64,000 bases of DNA from Saccharomycopsis malanga (GCA_004014935.1 CP025326.1:558001-622000), one strand, 5' to 3'; shown: positions 30,651 through 40,995, counted from the stretch's first letter. A program made the numbers and translations. Notes: generated from the sequence alone by a model not told the origin.

Positions 30651-31186
30651 TTTGTTTTTAGCCTGTGAGGTGAAGAAGCTATAACTAGGGGCTGATTAGA
30701 GACTGAAGTATGATGAACTAACAAGACCCCGCCACCTTTAAATGAGCTACTCAAACGCCTTTTGGTTGCAACATATACCGGTAAATGATAACATTTTAGA
30801 GATTTATTGTTGGACTCCAAAGCGTTTCATTTGTTAGGTGATTTTACAAGCTTATTTTTATGATAAATAGGTCTTCTAGGATAGTATTTACAATATTTTT
30901 ACATGAATGAAAGTAAATAAACCTAAATGGATGGATAACTTCCAGACTTGGTCCAGTTATAACCATTAATCCAAATATACACAAGAATTTTCAACTAAAA
31001 GCTGTTTAAAATAAGTTAAAATGGTTTTTTCTTTCATCTTTCACTTTTTCACTCAATGTATAAACTTCTCTGCAGAAAATATAAGTAATTTTATCGCATA
31101 AGATCCAGAACAACACGTTGTTACTCACAAATTAGCTAGAGTTTAATAAACAGCAACTGCAATTTTGGCACTGGATAAATTACGAG

Positions 31187-31242
31187 CCGCGGCATTCCGC
31201 GGCGCCACTGGTTATCAAGTTTGACAGTTTAGTCTTATCAAA
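31187..31242 (+). promoter_or_regulatory. CGG-N4-CCG palindrome and GATA motifs upstream of GUD1
   Basis: A 16-bp inverted repeat CCGCGGCATTCCGCGG at 31187-31202 contains CGG-N4-CCG, the type of site bound by Zn2Cys6 regulators. TTATCAAG and CTTATCAAA (GATAA on the other strand) lie within 45 bp after it. GATA motifs serve nitrogen catabolite repression in yeasts, and guanine deaminase releases ammonia. The motifs are seen; the regulators are inferred. Confidence 0.45.
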
Positions 31243-31360
31243 ACAAGGGGATAAACAGTACAAATAGGGCACTAAATCCCGGTGTTTTTTGTTCAAATTT
31301 TCAGCCAAGATATAATTTAGGATTTCAGCTACAGTTTGGTATAAAATAAGGCATATAAAA

Positions 31361-32848
31361 ATGGTAGTTATAGCAGAGAATTCAGCGTCAAAAGCGTTAG
31401 CGCGCTTACCTTACAAAGTGTACTATGGAACCATTGCTCATACACCAACACTTGGGGAGTTGGAGGTGTTTCCAAATTGTGCTGTTCTTGTTGATTGTGA
31501 CGGGGTTATCAAGGCAATTGACCGCAACTGTGATGATATAGTAAGGTTTTACAAGGAGCATTTGGAACCAGATCAAAAAGTGGATCTTGTTGATATCACC
31601 AGCAATCCCTACCAGTTTTTCTTTCCAGGGTTTGTTGATACACATATCCATGCACCACAGTTCCCGAATGCTGGGATTTTTGGCAACTCCACGTTGCTTG
31701 ATTGGCTAGAAACCTACACGTTTCCGTTGGAGGCATCGCTCAGCGATTTGGACAAAGCCAGACGAATCTACACCAAGGTGGTGCACCGAACCTTGCACAA
31801 TGGAACCACCACGGCATCGTATTTTGCCACCATAGATCCCGAGGCCACCAAATTGCTTGCAGACATCTGTTTTGCGCAGGGCCAAAGAGCGTTTATTGGC
31901 CGTGTTTGTATGGACGACAACTCGCCTGATTTTTACTCGGAGACTCATGCTGAGGTCAAGAGTCGTACCGTAGACGTTTGTAGTCACATTGGCAAGTTGA
32001 AAGAGCAAGAACGGTCTGTAAATGGTGTCAATTTGGTCTCCGCTACATTGACGCCACGATTTGCCCCTTCGTGCACCAAAGAAACCCTACAATGGCTTGG
32101 CCAATTCCGTAAAGAGCACCATTTGCATGTCCAAAGCCATGTTTCCGAAAACAAAAGCGAAATTGAGCTTGTTCACAAGCTCTTTCCAGAATCGTCGTCC
32201 TACACGGGGGTTTACAGCGATTATGGGCTTCTCTCTTGTAAAACCGTTCTTGCACATGGTGTGCACTTGTCCAAATCCGAAATAGCTCTTCTTGCAGCTT
32301 CCAAAACAGGCATAGCACATTGTCCTATATCAAACAGCTCGCTTACGTCCGGAGAAACCAATGTCCGTAAGTTGCTAGACAATAATGTGAAGGTCAGTCT
32401 AGGCACTGATATGAGCGGCGGCTTCTCGCCTTCTATACTAACGACAGCTCGCCATGCCCATTTGGTTTCTCGCCATTTGGCTATGAAGACCGAGAATCAA
32501 AACTGCCATGCCGGAAAGCTCTCTGTAAACGAGGTATTGTACTTGGGCACCAAAGGAGGGGCCCAATGTTTGGCTGTAGATAAAATGGTGGGCGATTTCC
32601 AGGTTGGCAAAAAATGGGAATGTCAATTGATCGATTTGAACAGCCAAGAGTCTCAAATCGATGTGTTTGATTGGCAGGTTCCAGAGTATCTTTTGAATCG
32701 TAATCAGCTGTTAAATAGAGACGGAACGTTCATGGAATCAGATAAACAAAAGTTTGATGACATGATTGCCAAATGGGTGTTTGTTGGTGATGATAGAAAT
32801 ACCGTCCAAGTATATGTCAATGGCCGGTTGGTTGTTTCAAAGTGTTAG
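31361..32848 (+). CDS. GUD1: Guanine deaminase
   Basis: 495 residues, cytosolic amidohydrolase converting guanine to xanthine and ammonia. The zinc-binding HxH is at 95-97 in PGFVDTHIHAPQFPN. Next come LDWLETYTFPLE, the HVQSHVSENKSEI segment (third metal His), CKTVLAHGVHLS (fourth His) and GIAHCPISNSSL, and SLGTDMSGGFSPS supplies the catalytic Asp. This order is specific for guanine deaminases. Length matches yeast Gud1 (489). The ATG at 31361 is preceded by a purine-rich leader. The promoter carries GATA motifs and a CGG/CCG palindrome. Confidence 0.95.
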   Translation: MVVIAENSASKALARLPYKVYYGTIAHTPTLGELEVFPNCAVLVDCDGVIKAIDRNCDDIVRFYKEHLEPDQKVDLVDITSNPYQFFFPGFVDTHIHAPQFPNAGIFGNSTLLDWLETYTFPLEASLSDLDKARRIYTKVVHRTLHNGTTTASYFATIDPEATKLLADICFAQGQRAFIGRVCMDDNSPDFYSETHAEVKSRTVDVCSHIGKLKEQERSVNGVNLVSATLTPRFAPSCTKETLQWLGQFRKEHHLHVQSHVSENKSEIELVHKLFPESSSYTGVYSDYGLLSCKTVLAHGVHLSKSEIALLAASKTGIAHCPISNSSLTSGETNVRKLLDNNVKVSLGTDMSGGFSPSILTTARHAHLVSRHLAMKTENQNCHAGKLSVNEVLYLGTKGGAQCLAVDKMVGDFQVGKKWECQLIDLNSQESQIDVFDWQVPEYLLNRNQLLNRDGTFMESDKQKFDDMIAKWVFVGDDRNTVQVYVNGRLVVSKC

Positions 32849-33083
32849 TTGGGTGTTGTTAATGATATTTAGTTGAATATTGTTTTTGATTAATGGTGTT
32901 TAGTTGGATATTGTTTTGATTAATGGTATTTAGTTGGGTATTGTTTTGATTAATGGTATTTAGTCTTTTGGTTATGATTTAATGATTGATGGTGGTTGTA
33001 TGTTAAATTATAGAAAATGATACATTTATAATATCTTACGCTTCGAGCCTAGTACATATTAGTGATATAATTTGTACTATTAG

Positions 33084-33155
33084 GATGAGTTTGTATTGAT
33101 CGGAGAATGGATAAAACGTAGACTGACAACTGTTTAGACGCATAAAACAATAAAG
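33084..33155 (+). repeat. Third short interspersed repeat, copy 2
   Basis: GATGAGTTTGTATTGAT, CGGAGAATGG and TAAAACGTAGACTG, then AAAACAATAAAGG. Matches 18622-18682 (minus) and 44675-44713. Confidence 0.55.
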
Positions 33156-33266
33156 GAAAAGAAGTGGCAGGTAATGTTGTACATCGACTGATGTACCTAG
33201 CTAATAAGAGGATAAGAAAAGAATAGGTGTTTTATACTACCAATGATACATAATTGCCCAATAATA

Positions 33267-33361
33267 TTTATACTGGTTTTTTATTTATACTGGTTTTTTA
33301 TTTATACTGGTTTTTTATTTATACTGGTTTTTTATTTATACTGGTTTTTTATTTATACTGC
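33267..33361. repeat. 17-bp tandem repeat, about 5.5 copies
   Basis: Unit TTTATACTGGTTTTTTA, perfect copies; the last copy runs into TATACTGCTTTAAATGA. Confidence 0.95.
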
Positions 33362-33428
33362 TTTAAATGATTTTACATTTTATGAATTGGCAAAATTTTG
33401 ATATAAAATAGTAAATCTTGCTATAAAT

Positions 33429-33757
33429 GACCACTGGGCCATTTGGCTCAAGCCATTTGGCTCAGTGGTCCGTGCTCTCGAAAAAGAGAAAAACAAGACC
33501 TAACAGGAACACGGGTTCGATTCCCTTAAAGACACTTTTACTCGCTGCTTTTTACGATGCTGAGCGTGAATTCACAGGCAAGTGCAATCATCTGAAAGAT
33601 GGCCTAGACAAAAGTCTACTTATTCTCCAAATGAGTGACAAGTTTCAGTAGTTTTTTGGGTTTTCCCCACTGGGTTTTACCAAGTCCCCTTAGACATAGT
33701 GCGTATATACGAAACTGATATGTACTGGGTTTGAAATATATGATATTATTATTATCC
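33429..33757 (+). mobile_element. Full-length tRNA-related SINE with target-site duplication
   Basis: About 329 bp. The head has GGGCCATTTGGCTC, repeated once, then CAGTGGTCCGTGCTCTCG (A-box type). CACGGGTTCGATTCCC at about 33511-33526 is the B box. A unique body follows, then the conserved 3' half: GGGTTTTACCAAGTCCCC, CGTATATACGAAACTGATATG, TACTGGGTTTGAAATATA and an ATT-triplet tail. The element is flanked by TGCTATAAAT at 33419-33428 and 33758-33767, a perfect 10-bp duplication, the mark of retroposition. There is no open reading frame; mobilisation would need a LINE in trans, none of which is in the window. Confidence 0.85.
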
Positions 33758-34129
33758 TGCTATAAATTGATAAACTTTGCTTTAATTTGCAAGAATTTGG
33801 CTTCAGTTGTGCTTGATTGAGGGCTACTTATACTGCTTTAAATAATTTCACATTTTTTTATACTGCTTTGAATGATTCTTGTCTAAATTGGTAAAATGTA
33901 AAGTTGGCCAATAATGTTTAAACAACTCAAACAGCCTGCAACTTTGTTTGGTTTTACCAACTAATATATTGGGTGTTTTTTAAATGGTTAGCAGAGATGT
34001 GTAATGATGCTGTCTATACAATATTTAAACTGGTGAATGGAAATGTCTACAAACTGGCGAATGGAATTGTCTTTAAATGACCTAAGCAAAACACTTACAG
34101 CCAACTAAATAATTATACGTTATAAAAAT

Positions 34130-34345
34130 AATATTATCATATATGTCGAACCCACTAAATAGTTTTGTATATACCCGAGGGACTTGGTAAAACCTCGTGG
34201 GAAAACCCAATCATGTCCTGTTGATCATAATCTACTCACCCTTGAGCCTGCCAGGTATTTTAACTCTTTTTCAACACCATGCTAAAGTATCCTGCCAGGC
34301 CTTTTTACTCTTTTTCAAGACTACTCCCTGCTAAGTTTCTTTTAG
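34130..34345 (-). mobile_element. SINE copy, degraded
   Basis: Tail side at 34130, TTTTGTATATACCCGAGGGAC, AACCCAATCATGTCC, TTGATCATAATCTACTCACC, then two copies of the GCCTGCCAGG module with CTCTTTTTCAA at 34245-34320. Head mostly lost. Confidence 0.65.
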
Positions 34346-34516
34346 CACACTCTAGGCATACCCATCTGATATATACAAGCTGAAATGTTCGTCAACTATA
34401 TATTACAATATTATTGACATTTAATAGAAGCTATTACAATACATTGGTAACGCAGACTATACAATATGTAAATCTTTAATGTCACCTGAACACGTTTCAT
34501 CTTATCACTATGACGT

Positions 34517-34789
34517 TTATCCACTCTGTCCCTTTGAGATAACGGCTCGGAACCTGCTAGTACAACTTATAGGCTCAACGGTGATCTGTTTCATCAAGCC
34601 TTGCCGATCTGCCCCTGAGCCATCTGAAATTGGAAAGAACCATAATCCATGTACACTTTGAAATAAACCCATCGTGCATCTGGTCCAACCCTTTTCCATT
34701 TCGTAAACAGTTGTTGAAGGTGGATGCCATGGAATTTTATACATGTTGATTTGAGTAAACATTTTGTAAGAGGTAAACCTTAAAATCAA
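34517..34789 (-). pseudogene. Possible small gene or gene remnant
   Basis: A 90-codon minus-strand frame whose better ATG (MFTQINMYKIPWHPP) is at about 34762. In the overlapping frame around 34600-34665 the peptide GPDARWVYFKVYMDYGSFQ appears, which looks protein-like and ends at a stop soon after. It may be a remnant of a small gene with a shifted frame, or chance. I recognise no family. Confidence 0.2.
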
Positions 34790-35109
34790 AATTTATACCA
34801 TATACTGATTAAAATCTATAGTTATTCAGTAAAGGAGGAAATGGAGTATAAATAGTAAATGGTGTATTATTTCAAAAGGTATTATATAAGTAAAGGTTCT
34901 GGACAACGGTGTAGACTGAAAAAGTGGCTACGACTGATATTTGGCAAATTTAGCCAATAATAATGAGCTAACAAGAAACATACAGAAGGTTACCACCAAT
35001 GGTAGAAAATTTTGAATATTCGTATGCTATTAATTGGTGATTTTTCAATATTCATCATTAAAACTCTTGATAAATTGGTGAATTTTCAATATTCTTTTAG
35101 TACAAATAG

Positions 35110-35375
35110 GACTAAAATATAGTAAAAAATTTTAAAATTTTGAAAAATGTTTTTTCAGATCAAAACAACATGAATTGCATTGATTTAATTCAATAAAACG
35201 TTTATTGATTACTCCAAAACGACGAGAGCGCGAATCGAGTACCAAAACCCCAAGTGAGGAACGCCACACTTGTTTTTCTGCATTATTCTGCACTATTCTG
35301 CAATTTTTTTGTGTGGCGCATGGCCTAACCAACTTGGCCACTTGGGAATAGTAAGGCATTGTATATAGGCATATC
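35110..35375 (-). repeat. tRNA-Thr-like interspersed repeat, copy R4 (truncated)
   Basis: Only the tRNA-like end and about 110 bp of body. TTCAATAAAACGTTTATTG near 35190, B-box-like region near 35232, hairpin loop with three decamers (two altered), then TGTGTGGCGCATGGCC and CAACTTGGCCACTTGG (A box, minus). Confidence 0.75.
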
Positions 35376-35384
35376 AAATAATAT

Positions 35385-35475
35385 GTTATATCTCAAGCCC
35401 AGTAAATGTCAGTTTCGTATATACGTGCAATGTTTGAAGAGGTTTGGCAGAATCCAGTGGGGAAAATCCATAATC
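35385..35475 (-). mobile_element. SINE 3' fragment
   Basis: TATCTCAAGCCCAGTAAATG, TCAGTTTCGTATATACGTGC, then decayed body. It follows R4 directly. Confidence 0.6.
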
Positions 35476-35740
35476 CCAATACCTCAATTTTTCTTTACCA
35501 ACTAAAAACGAAGCCAATATAGACAGGGTCATCATTTTGTTCATTTCAACTTTTATTAAATCAACAAGCTTTCAAAAATTTTTGTCAAACATCCAATATT
35601 CTTGGTCAAACTTTCCAAATTTTTCAGTAAACCTCAGAAAATCATATTAAAAATTGAATCATTAGGAATCACCTATCAATCCTTCATCTAAATTATATGA
35701 GTTGGTATTTTTAGCATGATTTTTTCAAATTTTGTGGATA

Positions 35741-35803
35741 AAATTGGATTATCAATTGGATTATCAATTGGATTATCAATTGGATTATCAATTGGATTAT
35801 CAA
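35741..35803. repeat. 12-bp tandem repeat, five copies
   Basis: Unit ATTGGATTATCA, five nearly perfect copies, immediately upstream of a SINE head. Confidence 0.95.
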
Positions 35804-35807
35804 AAAG

Positions 35808-36055
35808 CCACTGGGCTGGATGACTGAGTGGTCTAGAAAAAGAGAAATAGGATAGTTTGGACAGCCACACGGGTTCGATTCCCAAGACGAACGTTTTTAC
35901 AATGATGAAGAGCAAGTTTAACTGTTTGAAAGATGGCTCAATGACGTGCTCTTGAAGAAGAAAAAGATCTAACAGGCCTAAGGGTGAGCCAACTATGATC
36001 AAAAGGTCATTATTGGGCTTTATCAAATCCCTTTAGATAGCACATATTAAAAGTG
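35808..36055 (+). mobile_element. SINE copy, long form with both modules
   Basis: Head CCACTGGGCTGGATGACTG, B box CACGGGTTCGATTCCC near 35868, long-form body (ACAATGATGAAGAGCAAG), then a second GTGCTCTTGAAGAAGAAAAA module joined to GTGAGCCAACTATGATCAAA and GGGCTTTATCAAATCCC. It ends without a tail. This copy shows how long and short forms are related. Confidence 0.75.
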
Positions 36056-36588
36056 TTGATAAAGAAGCAAATCTTGACTTTTTCTCATTAAAAGTGTTGA
36101 TCAATAAGCAAATTTCGATTATCTTTCATTAAAAGTGTTGATAATTACGCGATTCTTTAGTATTCTTCATTAAGTATTGATAAATAAAGATTTTTCGATT
36201 ATTCCTCATTAAAAGTGTTGATAAAGAAGCAAATTTCGGATAATTTTCGTTAAAACGTTTGATATTGTCAAAATGTTTGAACATTGCACTTACAACCCAG
36301 CCTACCCATACAATTAGTATATTTAATAGCAACTATGATACACAAGACAGCAGAATACTATAGCAAGCCAACAAGAAAACAAAAACAGCATATAGTATAG
36401 CAAAAAAAGAAAAAGATGACGATCGTGAGGAGCAAAGCAAAAATATATAGAAAAAAAAGGCTATTTTGACAAGAACTGAAGAAATGAGTCAACCAAATGT
36501 CGTGAAATCGTAGGACAAGCGTCCTGGGGGCTCAATCGTAGGAAAAGCATCCTGAGAGGCTCAATGGAGCACTTTTAGTCAATTTTAG

Positions 36589-36789
36589 TCAATCTACCCA
36601 CGGATAATTGCATTTCGTGCAATTCTGCTTCTTACAACAGGTGCAATTGCTGAAAAAGTCTGGATTTTTCGTGCGGCAGTTGCAGCAGCACCAATATACA
36701 ATGCTGGGGTCGTCACAGTCATAGCCATACTCTTTGCTATAGACCTGGTTCTTCATTTCCGGCTGGTGAGAGCAACTGTGGCTTGACAT
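36589..36789 (-). CDS. Small Cys-rich protein, possible zinc-binding
   Basis: 66 residues with 11 Cys, at 6, 25, 34, 35, 36, 38, 49, 51, 52, 57 and 60, including CxxC pairs (35-38 and 57-60). There is no signal peptide, so an intracellular zinc-finger-like fold is more likely than a secreted disulfide peptide. It ends YPWVD. The codon composition is balanced, unlike the AT-rich spacers, and the upstream 200 bp are GC-richer and promoter-like. Family not recognised. Confidence 0.5.
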   Translation of the reverse strand: MSSHSCSHQPEMKNQVYSKEYGYDCDDPSIVYWCCCNCRTKNPDFFSNCTCCKKQNCTKCNYPWVD

Positions 36790-38285
36790 TGTTGGAAAAG
36801 AGGCAAAAACAGGCGAAAATGCGCAGTGGTGACGTTTTATAGGGAAATTGGCCCGCTATGATGTAATGCGGACTTGGTGGGGGAAAGCGTTCGGTGGGAC
36901 ACCGTGGAAAGAACGAAGCAAAAGCACTGACTGGCTAATTATAGCTTGGGATGGACCAACAGCAGATGACGTAATGCAGCTATAAGCGACTGATGGAAGG
37001 AAGGGCCCTGTGGGGGAGAAGTAACGTTACTTCTATATGGAAACCCCAGAGAAAAGCAGGGGAATTCACTGCCGTTTTATACCTTTTGGAATTTGCATCA
37101 TACAAATGGTGATTTTGGCTGCTTTTCAATGCTATATAGAAATACCAGCAGTTTCCTCATTGCGGCAGGACGTGTCATTCGAAAGCGTGCATGGCAATGC
37201 ACGAGAGTGCATGGTCCCGCAGTTCTTGCGGTTACGACAATTGAAATCATGCATGTTTGTGCAGTGTCCCACGTCTTCCACCCGCCGCTTTGCTATTGCG
37301 TCGGGCCGCATAGTAATTTTTGAAACCGTAGGACCTGCATAACATTACATGCGCATGCCGGATATACAGGGAAACAAATGCATGGAAACAAAATTAACAA
37401 CACAACAAAAATATTAGATTGCCACTGGAAACACCATTACGTCAGCTGCCAAATGGTCAAACCAAACAACAATTTCGTTGGAAACCCTCAGTATATCCAT
37501 CTAGGCAATGGTGAGCAATCAACTCCGAATACGAGTCCGAATACGAGCATATAATGGTGGAGAATAAGCAAACTTTAATAAACCAAAAAAGAAAAATAAT
37601 TCCCGAGCCGAGTGTCCTGCATTTAAAACACTCCGCACCGCATTGCAGTTTTTTTGGTGCACGTGCACGTGGGTGTGCACCTGCACCTGCATCTTGCGCC
37701 TGCGCCTGCATGCTTACCTCGCACACGTATACCAGAAACCAAGTGTTTTAGATTGTGTATTTTCCGGCGTTTGTAGGTTATAGTCTGGCAAGAGGTAACA
37801 AGACTTGTAATTGACAATAGCTAGGATTTTGGCCACTTGTGGAGTCGATTAAGTCATAGGCTTCAGAAGTGTGCATGCATGTATGCATACATGCATGCAA
37901 TTGGGGGAGGGACGGCCCAGGACATGATACGCGATGTACCCAATGCGTCCATCTTGCAGATTGAAATTTGCAATATACAAACCATTCTGTAAGCCATTTT
38001 CAGCCTTTTTATATAGGATATTGTTATTGATGAACCCTGCTGTATTCACAACGAGTAAAGCTGATATCGTAATCGGGCAAATGCACTGGCAATCTGGCGT
38101 AAGGTACCTGTATTTCACCAGGGATAGAACACGGAACAATAGGATATGAAATTGGTGTTTGGAAAACACAATGTAAAGGTGTGATTGGTGGAGGTGGGGT
38201 TTCAATGTTAACAGTTATTGTAGGTTTTAGCGAGGGTCGTGATATTGCGCTGTGTTGGGCTACTTTTGGCGATGTGAAGCGTTTG
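36790..38285. other. Spacer of higher GC with GCATGC clusters
   Basis: Less AT-rich than other spacers. ACGTGCACGTG and CACCTGCACCTGC stretches lie at 37650-37710, and a TGCATGCATGTATGCATACATGCATGCA palindrome, read as TGCATGCATGTATG and CATACATGCATGCA, at 37872-37899. Several short frames; one minus-strand frame (37849-38205) contains a protein-like stretch and is listed separately. No gene is certain. Confidence 0.45.
37849..38205 (-). pseudogene. Possible protein-coding remnant
   Basis: A 118-codon frame whose middle reads ISALLVVNTAGFINNN and then LQDGRIGYIAYHVLGRP. The DGRIGYIA part recalls the C-terminal motif of PIR/CIS3 cell-wall proteins (GRIGYIASN), but the surrounding residues do not fit and the ends look random. 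Either a decayed fragment or coincidence. Confidence 0.2.
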
Positions 38286-38440
38286 GTTGATGATATCTAA
38301 CAATATTCAATGATAATATTGAATAATATTGAATAATATTGAATAAAATTCAATAATATTGAATAATATTGAATAATATTGAATAATATTGAATAAAATT
38401 CAATAATATTGAATAATATTGAATAATATGTAGCATTATT
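38286..38440. repeat. 10-bp AT-rich tandem repeat
   Basis: Array of AATAATATTG with variants (AAAATTCAAT), about 14 units. An AACCAAAACT/AACTAATAAA array of about six 10-bp units follows at 38438-38500, up to R5. Confidence 0.9.
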
Positions 38441-38544
38441 CAACCAAAACTAACCAAAACTAATAAAAACTAACAAAAACTAACCAAAACTAACAATATT
38501 TAACAATATTTTCAATGGTAAATCAGCCCTAGTATCTCGAATAG

Positions 38545-40030
38545 ACTACCCAGTAGCCCTTTTCTTTTTGCCTATACAATTAGTAAAAAATGGGCATATA
38601 AAGTGCCAAAATATTCCCTCTTTTTAACAGAAATAAGTTTATATGCTTTACTATTTCCAGGTGGCCAAGTTGGTTAGGGCATGCGCCACACAGAAAAGCG
38701 CAGAATAGTGCAGAATAGTGCAGAAAAACAAGTGTGGCGTTCCTCACTTGGGGTTTTGGTGCTCGATTCGCGCTCTCGTCGTTTTGGAGTAGTCAATAAA
38801 ATGTTTTATTAAATTAAATCTAGTCTATACATGTTAATTTAGTTTGCGAAAAGTATAATAACATCCTGAATTTTTTCAGAATATTATAATACTATTTATA
38901 ATAACAAGTCTCAGAAATGTGCGTATATATTTGATATATCGGAAAATTGCCAATCTTGACAAAAAGTTAATTTTTTCAAATCAGATTCTATAGTCTTTCC
39001 AGCCAGCCAAACTATACAAAATTGTAGTCTTACACACCGTAAGACCTATAGTTTTATATCATCTACTTTGTTTTGACATTTGGCTTATATAAATGATTTA
39101 ATAGTGAGAAAGAAGCATTTTGTTGAAAATAAGACATAACTTGTTGAAAATCGTGTTTTCACCCCTCAAAGAGACTTGTTTCATTCCTTCACCTTGTTCC
39201 AAAATGTTTAATTGCTGTTGGTTTAGCTTATGGTTTTTCCAGCGCTTTAATGAGCTTCTATTCCAAAGAAACGCGTATTTTAAGAGCTAAAAAAGGTTTT
39301 GTTTATTAGAGGTCCTCAGAGGAATTTATACTCAATAATAATTATTAACTATTGTCAAACTAACATATTTAATCCTCCTCTCTGCAATGAATAGTTTACG
39401 AAGCTCAGTAAAGCCTAAGGTGCTTGATAATAACCTTCAAAGCTCTGTTCAAGTGAGTCCGTTTTAAAATGTCTTTAATTCCTACTCAACAGAAAGTTGC
39501 AAATGGTTTGATGGTACTTTGACTTTAGTTTGTCGTTAATCCATTGTTCTAGTTTTTGAATTACTTTAGTACACTCTTATAGAAATTGTATATTGGCTGC
39601 AAACTGGTGATAAACTTTGACTATTGTTTTTCCAAAAGTTATAAGAGAAGTTTTATTTTGAGTGTTGAAACTGATATTTACTGGGTGTGTAAGATAACCT
39701 TATTATAATTTTGTTATATATCCCAATCAATATTGTTAAATATTTAAATATCTATTGTATATAATATTTAAGCGTAAAATTAAGATGGAGTTGAATTGAA
39801 CGGAAAATAATAGCTGGTTATATAAAAGGACAGAAAAAGTCTAAAATAAAGGGGAGAATAGAGTCATCAAGATTGCTTACAAATGTGCAATATCTACAAA
39901 GGTAATTAAAGGCTTGAAACCATACTGTAGACTAGTAAGCATATTGAATCATGTGGTTGTGGGTACTCACTGATTCATCGATCCAATAAGACTCAAAAAA
40001 TGAAACAAGAAGGCCAATAGGCAAAGAAAT
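38545..40030 (+). repeat. tRNA-Thr-like interspersed repeat, copy R5 (long)
   Basis: The tRNA-like part is 38660-38790: GGTGGCCAAGTTGGTTAGGG, then GCGCCACAC, two to three decamers, and GTGTGGCG. The body follows to about 39640, an internal SINE tail remnant (TGATATTTACTGGGTGTG) near 39670, then a further 320 bp ending GGGTACTCACTGATTCATCG and CAATAAGACTCAAAAAATG near 39960-40000. The whole block matches R9 (53600-55075, inverted), including the SINE remnant. Confidence 0.75.
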
Positions 40031-40069
40031 AAATGCTCTTCTGATTTGTATTTGGATAGAAAATTAAAA

Positions 40070-40995
40070 CAATTGACTGAACTGAATAAAAACCAAAAGT
40101 CCAAGTATTGTTAAGCCATTTGCAACTTGAACCGAGGTATAAAGCTCATACGATAAGCACATTACGCTTCGCTGAGCCCCATAAGATGTTCAATGTATAC
40201 AAAACATTGAAATACGCTAGTTTGGTAATATATAGCATTTACTTATAAATCAAACTTCCTCTGAGAACCTGAAATAGACAATACATATTTTAGCTCTTGA
40301 GATACGTGTTTCCTTAGAATAAAAGTCATTAAAAACCAGAGAAAAGCACAAACAAGACAATCCCCAATCCAGGATTATGAAACAGTGTCAAGAAATCAAC
40401 GGATTCAGTCTGAGAGGTGAGAAAACACAATTTTAACAAATTAAAAGTTAATTTTGATAAAATGATATTGTTTCAGTATTTAAAAATATTAAGGAGCAAG
40501 ATCTCAAAATAAAGAGAACTATATATAACTCTAGATTTTAGTGAGCTCAGAAATATAATATTTGTAGGGTTTGGTTTGTTGAAAAAAATTTAGAATCTCA
40601 TTTGAAAGAATCAACTTTTTGTCAAGATTGGCAATTTTCCGTTTTATCAAATATATAGGCACATATCTGAAATTTGTTATTATAAACAGTATTATAATAT
40701 TCTAAAAAAATTCAGGATGCTATTATACTTTTTGTCATCTCAAAAAAAACTGTATAGCACTGATTTATTTCAATAAAACGATTATTAGTTACTCCAAAAC
40801 GACGAGAGCGCGAATCGAGTACCCAAACCTCAAGTTAGGAACGCCACACTTGTTTTTCTGCACTATTCTGCACTATTTTGTGTGGCGCATTCCCTAACCA
40901 ACTTGGCCACCTGGAAATAGTAAAGCATATAGACATATTTTAGTCTAAAACAGAGGATATTTTTGCTTCTCGAAAGTAAAGTTTGGCAATTATAA
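40070..40995 (-). repeat. tRNA-Thr-like interspersed repeat, copy R6
   Basis: Minus orientation, tail to tail with R5. GCACATTACGCTTCGCTGAG near 40157, CTGAGAGGTGAGAAAACAC near 40410, tRNA-like part 40795-40920 with two decamers. Confidence 0.75.

Larger units (their letters stand above)
29432..31360. other. Spacer: PYP1 promoter, SINE, R3, GUD1 promoter
   Basis: PYP1 promoter at 29432-29640, SINE fragment at 29650-29765, R3 at 29790-30650, unassigned AT-rich DNA to about 31130, then the GUD1 promoter (GATA motifs and a CGG-N4-CCG palindrome). Confidence 0.6.
32849..36588. other. Repeat-rich spacer
   Basis: GUD1 3' end with three copies of a roughly 31-bp unit (32866-32963), a SINE tail (33025-33062), the third short repeat (33084-33155), a 17-bp tandem (33267-33361), the full SINE (33429-33757), SINE fragments (34130-34345, 35385-35475, 35808-36055), R4, a 12-bp tandem (35741-35803) and five copies of a 40-bp AT-rich unit (about 36040-36255). 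A minus-strand frame at 34517-34789 is discussed separately. Confidence 0.6.

Noticed and set aside
35741-35803. CRISPR-like array
   Set aside because: Direct 12-bp tandem without spacers; plain satellite in a eukaryotic genome.
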